From Nitriliruptoraceae bacterium (GTDB taxonomy: Bacteria; Actinomycetota; Nitriliruptoria; Nitriliruptorales; Nitriliruptoraceae), in assembly GCA_007120485.1 (NCBI GenBank), contig SKNP01000278.1:1-5278 (forward strand): 5,278 nt of DNA, read 5' to 3'. Shown in pieces: positions 1-5,278 of this stretch; position 1 is the stretch's first letter; every line of letters starts with the position of its first letter. The notes beneath the pieces are model-generated. The model searched no databases. It saw only the letters and a list, made by a program, of their open reading frames with translations, and was not told the origin of the DNA. The position numbers and the translations under genes were made by a program.

Positions 1-246
1 CGGCACCGAGCTGTCGGTCTCCTCGATCCGGCCCTTGATCTCCGTGAACAGCTGCTCCTGCAGCTCCTCGAGGGGGGAGAGCTGCGCGTCGGCGTAGGCG
101 TTCTCCGCCTCGAGGTAGGCCAGCATGGCCGGGTCGTCGCGGTCGCGCAGCCAGTGCCACGGGTCCTCGACCCTCGAGCCATCGGCACGTGTGAGGGTGT
201 GGGGACGCTGCTCGGCCAACGGCGGCGTCGAGGTGGTGTCGGTCAC
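1..246 (-). CDS. ptrB: Oligopeptidase B (S9A peptidase), N-terminal part
   Basis: The first 82 codons of a gene running off the left edge. Seen: the translation begins VTDTTSTPPLAEQRPHTLTR and continues with VEDPWHWLRD, LAYLEAENAYAD and LFTEIKGRIEE. The order 'proline-histidine, D-x-(Y/W)-x-WLRD, YLxxEN-Y, I-x-x-RI' is the N-terminal signature of oligopeptidase B and prolyl oligopeptidases. Known: these cytosolic serine peptidases combine a beta-propeller with an alpha/beta-hydrolase domain; oligopeptidase B cuts short peptides after Lys or Arg. The Ser-Asp-His triad lies outside the window, so activity cannot be judged. The GTG start at 246-244 is chosen because AAGGA (261-257, minus) sits 10 nt upstream and no convincing in-frame start lies nearer the homologous region. 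It is divergent from the operon to its right. A prolyl endopeptidase of the same S9A family is the main alternative. Confidence 0.85.
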   Translation of the reverse strand, partial: MTDTTSTPPLAEQRPHTLTRADGSRVEDPWHWLRDRDDPAMLAYLEAENAYADAQLSPLEELQEQLFTEIKGRIEETDSSVP

Positions 247-396
247 GGCTGGCAGGTCCTTCGCGATCGCGGTGGGCGGGAGCGTACGCGCCGGCTGGGA
301 CCGGATCGGTCCGTACCACCCTTGGTAGCCTGACCACCGCCGGGCGATCGGGGCTGGATGGTTGGCGTCGGGTAGGCAGCGTTGAACGGGCGGGTC
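247..396. promoter_or_regulatory. Divergent intergenic region
   Basis: This 150-bp spacer must hold promoters for the leftward peptidase gene and the rightward three-gene operon. On the minus strand TACGCT (286-281) resembles an actinobacterial -10 box and would give a leader of about 28 nt for the peptidase gene, but no clear -35 accompanies it. On the plus strand TAGCCT (326-331) is a weaker -10 candidate. Both assignments are guesses from motif shape. Confidence 0.35.
298..312. promoter_or_regulatory. 6-3-6 inverted repeat, possible operator
   Basis: GGACCG-GAT-CGGTCC is a perfect dyad with a 3-nt spacer between the divergent genes. It overlaps where the -35 of the leftward TACGCT promoter candidate would fall, a usual place for a regulator site. 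A second short palindrome, GCGTACGC (282-289), lies nearby. Short GC palindromes arise by chance in such DNA, so this is tentative. Confidence 0.25.
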
Positions 397-726
397 GTGA
401 CCGAGACATCCGACGGGACCACCGGGGATCCGGTACCGCCGTCAGCGGTGGCGGCCGCCTGGCAGCGCCTGGGTCAGGCCGACGAGCGGACCACAACGAC
501 GCGGGCGTTCTGGTTCGGGTTCACGTTCCTGGTGCTGGCGTCGGTCAGCGTCCTACTCGAACGGTTCACCGACCAGTCCGCGGGGGCGATGCCCCTCGTC
601 GGGCTGGCGATGGTGGCGATCGCGATGGGCGACCTGATCCGGCGGACCACCCCGACCGCACTGTGCCGCCTGGTCGCCGGGGGGCTGGTGGTCGCCGTGG
701 TCGTGGTGTGGACCACGACGGTCTGA
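397..726 (+). CDS. Small three-helix membrane protein, unknown function
   Basis: A 109-residue protein of no family I recognise. Seen: a polar N-terminus rich in Thr, Asp and Pro (about residues 1-37), then three hydrophobic stretches at roughly 38-54 (FWFGFTFLVLASVSVLL), 65-81 (MPLVGLAMVAIAMGDLI) and 89-105 (ending VVAVVVVW). Arg pairs lie between the second and third. This predicts a small integral membrane protein with almost no soluble domain. The start is uncertain: GTG 397 gives VTETSDGT, while an in-frame TTG at 382 adds five residues. Both have only weak Shine-Dalgarno matches. The stop lies 2 nt before the deacetylase start, so the two genes are very likely translationally coupled. 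That suggests an envelope role, by inference only. Confidence 0.7.
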   Translation: MTETSDGTTGDPVPPSAVAAAWQRLGQADERTTTTRAFWFGFTFLVLASVSVLLERFTDQSAGAMPLVGLAMVAIAMGDLIRRTTPTALCRLVAGGLVVAVVVVWTTTV

Positions 727-728
727 GG

Positions 729-1703
729 GTGAAACGACGACGGTTCCTGGCGCTGGGCGCCACCGCGGCGCTGGTGGCCGCCGGCTGCGCCCGGCGGGGC
801 CCGGATGGCGACACTGCCGGGCCGCGACCGGCGGACGAGGGGTCCGGGTCGTCCGTCGCGGCGTCCGACGGCGCCCGGGATCGCCGCGACCGCGATGCCC
901 GTGACCCGACGACGGACGCCGACGCGGCGCACCGCGATCCGGTGGACCCGGAGGGACGTGCGCCGGGCGCGGAGGACGACGGCGCCCCTGCCCCGGACGG
1001 CGCTCCGGAGATCGACCCGGAGCTCGCCGACGCGCAGCCGCAGGAGTGGGGCGAGCAGGTCACCGGGGTACGGACCCGGTTGGCCACCGACGAGCCGACG
1101 GTCGCGCTCACCTTCGACGCGTGTGGAGGTGGCGCCGGGAACGGCTACGACGCGGCGCTGATCGAGCACCTCCGCGACCTCGCCGTGCCGGCGACGTTGT
1201 TCCTCAACGCACGGTGGATCGAGGCGAACCGGGCCACCGCACGCGAGCTCGCGCGTGACGAGCTCTTCGAACTGGCCAACCACGGCACCGGACACCGCCC
1301 GATCTCGGTCACCGGCCGGGAGGCGTACGGCATCGCCGGCACCACCTCAGCGTCTGGCGTCGTCGACGAGGTGATGGGCTGCCAGCAGGTGCTGGAGGAC
1401 CTGACCGGGATCGCCCCACGGCACTTCCGCGCGGGCACCGCGTACGGCGACGAGGTGGCGGTGGCGATCGTGCAGCAGCTCGGGCTCGAGGTGGTGAACT
1501 TCGACGTACTGGGCGACGCCGGGGCGACCTTCAGCGCCGCCGAGGTGGAGCGGGCGCTGCTGGACTGCCGACCTGGCTCGATCGCGCTGCTCCACATGAA
1601 CGCACCGGGGGGCGGCACGGCCGCTGGTGTCGCGGCGGCGATCGGACGCTTGCGCGAGCGGGGCCTGACCTTCACCACCCTCGGCGACCACGAGCTGACC
1701 TGA
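729..1703 (+). CDS. CE4 polysaccharide deacetylase lipoprotein
   Basis: A 324-residue exported NodB-fold (carbohydrate esterase 4) protein, expected to remove N- or O-acetyl groups from peptidoglycan or another surface glycan. Seen: the N-terminus VKRRRFLALG fits the twin-arginine pattern RRxFL and leads through a short hydrophobic run to AAGC, a plausible lipobox with Cys20 as lipid anchor. Residues 21 to about 115 form a Pro/Asp/Arg-rich linker that could span the wall. The catalytic domain shows TFDACGG (Asp130), NHGTGH (His185, His189), FRAGTAYGD (Arg234), NFDVLGD (Asp259, Asp263) and LLHMN (His289), in the order of the five CE4 motifs. Oddity: the first motif is TFDAC rather than TFDDG, so the usual second, metal-binding Asp is Ala. 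GTG 729 is preferred because it places the signal peptide at the N-terminus; longer in-frame starts would bury it. The gene sits 2 nt after the membrane protein gene. Confidence 0.88.
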   Translation: MKRRRFLALGATAALVAAGCARRGPDGDTAGPRPADEGSGSSVAASDGARDRRDRDARDPTTDADAAHRDPVDPEGRAPGAEDDGAPAPDGAPEIDPELADAQPQEWGEQVTGVRTRLATDEPTVALTFDACGGGAGNGYDAALIEHLRDLAVPATLFLNARWIEANRATARELARDELFELANHGTGHRPISVTGREAYGIAGTTSASGVVDEVMGCQQVLEDLTGIAPRHFRAGTAYGDEVAVAIVQQLGLEVVNFDVLGDAGATFSAAEVERALLDCRPGSIALLHMNAPGGGTAAGVAAAIGRLRERGLTFTTLGDHELT

Positions 1704-1710
1704 GGTGGTG

Positions 1711-3213
<1,503 letters not shown>

Positions 3214-3222
3214 CCGCCGGCC

Positions 3223-3237
3223 GGGTCAAGTCGACCC
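3223..3237 (+). terminator. Small hairpin after the cyclase gene
   Basis: GGGTC-AAGTC-GACCC forms a 5-bp stem with a 5-nt loop, starting 10 nt after the cyclase stop codon. There is no U-run after it, which is common for actinobacterial terminators but weakens the call. Confidence 0.3.
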
Positions 3238-3240
3238 CGC

Positions 3241-3315
3241 GCTCCATCGGTAGCGACGCTGAGGAGCAGCACGGGCTGGCGGCTCCCCCGGTAGCGTCGT
3301 CTCATCCCCGGTAGC
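3241..3315 (+). repeat. Three CGGTAGC direct repeats
   Basis: CGGTAGC occurs at 3248-3254, 3289-3295 and 3309-3315. The first two copies belong to a 15-bp imperfect repeat, GCTCC-NN-CGGTAGCG (3241-3255 and 3282-3296, 13 of 15 identical). The last two share CCCCGGTAGC, exactly 20 bp apart. Starts differ by 41 and 20 bp, close to whole helical turns. The role is unknown. Confidence 0.5.
3254..3299. terminator. Larger hairpin, probable bidirectional terminator
   Basis: CGACGCT (3254-3260) pairs with AGCGTCG (3293-3299), and inside it GGAGC (3263-3267) pairs with GCTCC (3282-3286). The stem has 12 bp interrupted by an asymmetric internal loop. It lies midway between the cyclase and the pre-insertion end of the synthetase gene, where a shared terminator for converging genes is expected. 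Neither side has a U-run. Confidence 0.4.
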
Positions 3316-3354
3316 CGGACGTGAGCCCGTCCATCGCCACCCGCGGCCGAGCTC

Positions 3355-3365
3355 ACCCCGCCGCG
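3355..3365 (+). repeat. Left 11-bp direct repeat (target-site duplication)
   Basis: ACCCCGCCGCG is identical to 5119-5129 and abuts the left inverted repeat. Read on the minus strand it holds part of codon 51 and codons 52-53 of the visible synthetase fragment plus the T of its original TGA stop (3355-3353). It is therefore the displaced copy of the target site. Confidence 0.85.
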
Positions 3366-3366
3366 T

Positions 3367-3398
3367 GTTCGGCAGCCAGGTGTGATGGATGGGCCCAA
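3367..3398 (+). repeat. Left terminal inverted repeat
   Basis: It begins GTTCGGCAG, continues through GGTGTGATGG and ends CCCAA. Against the reverse complement of 5084-5116 it differs at 3376 (C/T), 3378 (A/G) and 3393 (G/A) and lacks one C after GATGG. Its GGTGTGA (3379-3385) can also pair with TCACACC (3407-3413) just inside the element. Confidence 0.88.
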
Positions 3399-3413
3399 CG
3401 GTCGTGTCACACC
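3379..3413. repeat. Subterminal hairpin at the left end
   Basis: GGTGTGA (3379-3385) and TCACACC (3407-3413) are a perfect 7-bp inverted repeat around a 21-nt loop. The first arm lies within the terminal inverted repeat. It could be a transposase-binding dyad, a structure in the tnpB leader, or a vestige of an IS605-like left-end hairpin. Confidence 0.4.
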
Positions 3414-3425
3414 GGTGCAGCACCG
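3413..3425. promoter_or_regulatory. 13-bp dyad just before tnpB
   Basis: CGGTGC-A-GCACCG is a perfect palindrome centred 16 nt before the tnpB ATG. As RNA it folds into a 5-bp stem with a CAG loop near the ribosome-binding region. It could limit tnpB translation or bind a regulator; this is position-based inference. Confidence 0.35.
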
Positions 3426-3434
3426 TGCCGGGTG

Positions 3435-5009
3435 ATGAGTTCTGACACCGGTCACGTTGAGGCTGCCGAGTGCGGTCACGTCACCCGTGCCTTCGAGGTG
3501 GTCCTGGACCCGTCACCGTCACAGCAGCGGTGGCTGCGGTCGTATGTCGGTTCGATGCGGGCCGCCTACAACTGGGCGCTCGCGGAGGTGCGAGACAACC
3601 TCGAGGTTCGTCGGGCCGAGCGTGACCGTGGCGTGCCCGAGGATGAGCTGACGCCGGCGTTGTCCTGGTCAGCTTTCAGCATCGCCAAGCGCTGGCGCGC
3701 GGTTCGTGACGAGGTGCATCCGTGGCACCGGGACGTGTCCATCCACGCGTTCGAGACCGGTCTGAACAACGCCGCGCTCGCGCTCAAGAACTTCTCCGAG
3801 TCGCGCTCGGGCAAGCACCGCGGACCCAAGGTCGCGTTCCCGAAGTTCAAGAACCGCCACTCGCGCCAAGCGATCACGTTCGTCGAGCTCGCCGACGGGG
3901 TCGATCACCGGCACTGGATCAACCCGGACAGCAACGAACATGTCCGGCTTATGTTGCCCCGACGTGCTGCAGAGGGCAGCTGGGAGCGACGCCACACCCG
4001 CCCGAAGGCGCAGCAGGAAGCCGGCCGGGACCGTCGGTCCGAGATTGCGTGGCTACACAGCCACCAGTCGGAGGCGGTCCGTGAGGTGTGGCAGCTATGC
4101 GACACGGGACGGGCCAAGGTCCAGGCGCTCACGATCAAGTTCGAGGGCGGCCGGTGGAAGGCGGTGTTCCGCCTACGGCTGCTCGACGGTTCGACACGGC
4201 TGCGCAACCCCGGTGAGCCAGTCAAGCATCATGGTGGCGCGATCGGGGTCGATCTGGGCTTGAAGCACCTGGTCACCCTCGACCGGCCGGTTCCGGGACT
4301 GACCGACGAACACGGCCATGTCCCCAACCCCCTGGTGCTCGAGCGGCACCTGACCCGGCTACGTCGGCTCGACCGGGCGATCGCACGCTGCGTGAAGGGC
4401 TCGAAGAACCGGGCCAAGCTGCTGCGCCGCCGCGCGAAGCTGCACGGCAAGATCACTTCGACCCGCAAGCTGTTCCTACACGAGCTGTCGCGGCGGCTGG
4501 CCGGCGGGTTCGACGTCATCTGCGTCGAGGATCTCAACGTCGCGGGGATGGCACGACGCAAGGGCCTGCGCAACGGCCGCTCCGTCGCGGAGGCCTCGAT
4601 GGGTGAGCTCGTCCGCCAGCTCGACTACAAGACCAACGACCGATCCGCGAGCATGGTGCGGGTCGGTCGGTTCTACCCCAGTACGCAGACCTGTTCACAG
4701 TGCGGTGCGAGAGCCAAGCTCGCACTGTGGCAACGGGTCTATCACTGCGAAGGTTGCGGAATCACGCTCGACCGGGACGTGAACGCCGCACGCAACATCG
4801 CCGCTGAAGGCCAACGCCTGATGCGCGAGCAGCAACAGCAGCATGTCGCCTCGATACGCGGGGAGACACGAAACGGCGAGCCGAGACCAGGTGAGACCGA
4901 ACCCACACATCACCATCGTGAGGGTGGGCACAGGTCGTCCGAGGCCGCAACCGTTCCAGCCAGCCCGCCACGCGCGGGCAGCCGAGACCTTCCGGTCCCG
5001 GTGGCGTGA
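3435..5009 (+). CDS. tnpB: TnpB RNA-guided nuclease, intact RuvC
   Basis: A 524-residue TnpB (OrfB, Cas12 ancestor family). Known: TnpB uses an omega/reRNA to cut DNA next to a short TAM. Seen, by residue: RAFEVVLDPSPSQQ then AAYNWAL (about 18-48), the usual N-terminal helical start; AFPKFKNRHSRQ (about 134-145); IGVDLGLKHLVTL with Asp273 (RuvC-I); ICVEDLNVAGM with Glu365 (RuvC-II); a zinc finger with Cys420/Cys423 and Cys438/Cys441; and LDRDVNAARN with Asp448 (RuvC-III). The catalytic triad is complete. It is longer than ISDra2 TnpB (about 408 aa) because of extra residues around 150-235 and a Gln/Pro/Arg/Gly-rich tail after about 455. The first 17 residues precede the conserved start. ATG 3435 (or the adjoining GTG 3432) is the nearest start upstream of RAFEV, though its Shine-Dalgarno is weak. 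An open frame extends left to 3321 but crosses the element boundary, so it is not used. No partner transposase is present. Confidence 0.93.
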   Translation: MSSDTGHVEAAECGHVTRAFEVVLDPSPSQQRWLRSYVGSMRAAYNWALAEVRDNLEVRRAERDRGVPEDELTPALSWSAFSIAKRWRAVRDEVHPWHRDVSIHAFETGLNNAALALKNFSESRSGKHRGPKVAFPKFKNRHSRQAITFVELADGVDHRHWINPDSNEHVRLMLPRRAAEGSWERRHTRPKAQQEAGRDRRSEIAWLHSHQSEAVREVWQLCDTGRAKVQALTIKFEGGRWKAVFRLRLLDGSTRLRNPGEPVKHHGGAIGVDLGLKHLVTLDRPVPGLTDEHGHVPNPLVLERHLTRLRRLDRAIARCVKGSKNRAKLLRRRAKLHGKITSTRKLFLHELSRRLAGGFDVICVEDLNVAGMARRKGLRNGRSVAEASMGELVRQLDYKTNDRSASMVRVGRFYPSTQTCSQCGARAKLALWQRVYHCEGCGITLDRDVNAARNIAAEGQRLMREQQQQHVASIRGETRNGEPRPGETEPTHHHREGGHRSSEAATVPASPPRAGSRDLPVPVA

Positions 5010-5019
5010 GAGACGGACG

Positions 5020-5051
5020 CGACCCCGCCACCCACCAAGGCGACGGGGTCG
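5020..5051. terminator. Strong hairpin after tnpB
   Basis: CGACCCCG (5020-5027) pairs perfectly with CGGGGTCG (5044-5051), with CC/GG inside, 10 nt after the tnpB stop. No U-run follows directly, though TTTT occurs at 5082-5085. It could end tnpB transcription, end leftward synthetase transcription now cut off from its old terminator, or be the last guide-RNA stem. Confidence 0.4.
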
Positions 5052-5056
5052 GGTTC

Positions 5057-5111
5057 GCAGTCAGCAGGACGGGCCCGCCCCTTTTGGGTCCATGCCATCA
5101 CACCCGACTGC
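5057..5111. repeat. Nested inverted repeats at the right end
   Basis: GCAGTC (5057-5062) pairs with GACTGC (5106-5111), and GGAC (5067-5070) with GTCC (5088-5091). The outer right arm lies within the terminal inverted repeat, as on the left side where one arm of a subterminal hairpin is in the TIR, but the inner arms are unrelated in sequence. Confidence 0.3.
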
Positions 5112-5116
5112 CGAAC
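5084..5116 (-). repeat. Right terminal inverted repeat
   Basis: Read leftward from 5116 it gives GTTCGGCAG, then GGTGTGATGG (5104-5095), then CATGG and CCCAA. It matches the left copy in 29 of 33 aligned columns. AA (5118-5117, minus) lies between it and the direct repeat and forms the last two bases of the synthetase's present TAA stop. Confidence 0.88.
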
Positions 5117-5278
5117 TTACCCCGCCGCGAGCGCAACGAAGGGGTCCAGCGCGGCCGGGTCGGCCATCGCGCCGGGGTTGGCGACGCGCTCCAGCGGCTC
5201 GCCCTCCAGCAGCCGCTTGACCGGGACCTCCATCTTCTTGCCGGAGATGGTCCGCGGCACGACCGGGATGACGTGGAG
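5117..5278 (-). CDS. Acetoacetyl-CoA synthetase, C-terminal part
   Basis: The last 53 residues and stop of a gene running off the right edge. Seen: LHVIPVVPRTISGKKMEVPV opens the fragment, followed by KRLLEGEP, ERVANPGAMADP and a LAAG terminus. PRTISGK is the A10 motif of adenylate-forming ligases, holding the catalytic Lys (fragment residue 14). KKMEVPVKR with VAN-x(3)-MA-x-P is typical of acetoacetate-CoA ligase (EC 6.2.1.16) rather than acetyl-CoA synthetase. Known role: acetoacetate plus CoA and ATP gives acetoacetyl-CoA, in ketone-body or leucine use and polyester metabolism. Oddity: the TAA stop is T from the target duplication plus AA from the inserted element. The ancestral stop was TGA (3355-3353) after the same Gly codon, so the product is unchanged. 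The gene converges on tnpB, and its former terminator region is now about 1.75 kb away. Confidence 0.88.
   Translation of the reverse strand, partial: LHVIPVVPRTISGKKMEVPVKRLLEGEPLERVANPGAMADPAALDPFVALAAG
5119..5129 (+). repeat. Right 11-bp direct repeat (target-site duplication)
   Basis: ACCCCGCCGCG is identical to 3355-3365 and lies in the last codons of the acetoacetyl-CoA synthetase gene. The identity ends at both borders (C/T before, T/A after), as expected of a duplication made at insertion. Confidence 0.85.

Larger units (their letters stand above)
3214..3354. other. Convergent intergenic region left of the element
   Basis: This 141-bp stretch holds no gene. It is the original spacer between the convergent cyclase and acetoacetyl-CoA synthetase genes, now separated from the latter by the tnpB unit. 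It contains two hairpins (3223-3237 and 3254-3299) and three CGGTAGC copies, listed separately. Confidence 0.7.
3366..5118 (+). mobile_element. TIR- and TSD-bounded element carrying only tnpB
   Basis: A 1753-bp insertion. Seen: inverted repeats at 3367-3398 and 5116-5084 match in 29 of 33 aligned columns, with three mismatches and one 1-nt gap. They are flanked by an exact 11-bp direct repeat (3355-3365 and 5119-5129). One nucleotide on the left and two on the right separate the matching tips from the direct repeats, so the exact ends are uncertain by 1-2 nt. The only gene is tnpB; there is no DDE transposase, no Y1 TnpA and no serine recombinase. Known: IS200/IS605 and IS607 elements have neither TIRs nor target duplications. 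Inference: this is a non-autonomous, cut-and-paste-type element mobilised in trans, with TnpB as cargo or as a retention factor. I do not recognise the IR as belonging to a named IS family. Removing the element and one repeat copy gives an intact synthetase terminus. Confidence 0.85.
4895..5118 (+). ncRNA. Candidate omega/reRNA scaffold of TnpB
   Basis: TnpB guide RNAs are normally cut from the 3' end of the tnpB transcript up to the element's right end, with the guide taken from flanking DNA. Here that stretch is rich in hairpins. CCCAC/GTGGG with inner TCAC-CATC-GTGA lies at 4902-4928. GCCCGC-CACGC-GCGGGC lies at 4963-4979. An 8-position stem with one A/C mismatch and a TTCC loop lies at 4982-5001, and a strong stem lies at 5020-5051. 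The first three fall inside the low-complexity coding tail. The 5' end is arbitrary, and the 3' end assumes that the inverted repeat marks the RNA scaffold boundary. Confidence 0.4.

Noticed and set aside
125..328. Plus-strand open frame over the peptidase start
   Set aside because: Antisense to a recognisable S9 peptidase N-terminus and without motifs.
663..728. Longer N-terminus for the deacetylase
   Set aside because: It would put 22 Arg/Gly-rich residues before a good export signal and overlap the upstream gene; GTG 729 fits the signal peptide.
474..1295. Long minus-strand open frame opposite the membrane protein and deacetylase genes
   Set aside because: Low-complexity Arg/Val/Gly translation with no motif, opposite recognisable plus-strand genes.
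3321..3434. N-terminal extension of tnpB to 3321
   Set aside because: It starts outside the inverted repeats and direct repeat and has no similarity to TnpB N-termini.
3232..5028. 9-bp direct repeat CGACCCCGC (3232-3240 and 5020-5028) as the target duplication
   Set aside because: It is not next to the inverted repeats. The 11-bp repeat abuts them and restores the synthetase stop, so this one is likely chance or shared hairpin composition.
3366..5118. Ordinary solo IS605/IS1341-type tnpB element
   Set aside because: Such elements lack long terminal inverted repeats and target duplications; both are clear here.
3366..5118. IS66-family element because of the name TnpB
   Set aside because: The IS66 TnpB is an unrelated small protein; this one has RuvC and zinc-finger motifs of the OrfB/Cas12 lineage.
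4843..5220. Plus-strand open frame across the right end of the element
   Set aside because: Arg/Pro-rich translation spanning the tnpB end, the element border and the antisense synthetase; no ribosome-binding site or motif.

Overview
The window is very GC-rich and densely coding, with GTG starts, overlapping or nearly abutting genes and Arg/Ala/Asp/Glu-rich proteins. This fits a high-GC actinomycetote. I cannot name the genus from sequence alone.

Layout. Positions 1-246 (minus) hold the N-terminal 82 codons of an oligopeptidase B-type S9 peptidase. A 150-bp divergent spacer (247-396) contains a 6-3-6 dyad. A tight plus-strand operon follows. It encodes a small three-helix membrane protein (397-726), a Tat/lipobox-bearing CE4 polysaccharide deacetylase (729-1703) and a TPR-GGDEF diguanylate cyclase with intact active site and I-site (1711-3213). 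Gaps between these genes are 2 and 7 nt, so envelope modification and c-di-GMP signalling are probably co-expressed. At the right edge (5117-5278, minus) lies the C-terminus of an acetoacetyl-CoA synthetase, convergent with the operon.

The notable object is between the operon and the synthetase. A 1.75-kb unit (3366-5118) carries one gene, a 524-aa TnpB with a complete RuvC D/E/D triad and CxxC/CxxC zinc finger. No transposase is visible. Unlike ordinary IS200/IS605 or IS607 tnpB elements, the unit is bounded by ~33-bp imperfect terminal inverted repeats (29 of 33 aligned columns match) and flanked by an exact 11-bp direct repeat, ACCCCGCCGCG, at 3355-3365 and 5119-5129. This looks like a cut-and-paste insertion carrying a TnpB nuclease, a bacterial parallel to Fanzor genes carried by TIR transposons in eukaryotes.

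Removing the unit and one repeat copy restores an intact synthetase end. The native stop would be TGA (3355-3353, minus). The element's tip now supplies TAA after the same last codon, so insertion leaves the protein unchanged. The tnpB 3' end encodes a low-complexity tail rich in GC hairpins, which is where TnpB guide (omega/re) RNAs normally lie. If the guide begins at the right end of the unit, it would match the uninterrupted synthetase allele, implying homing onto empty sites. That last step is a hypothesis.
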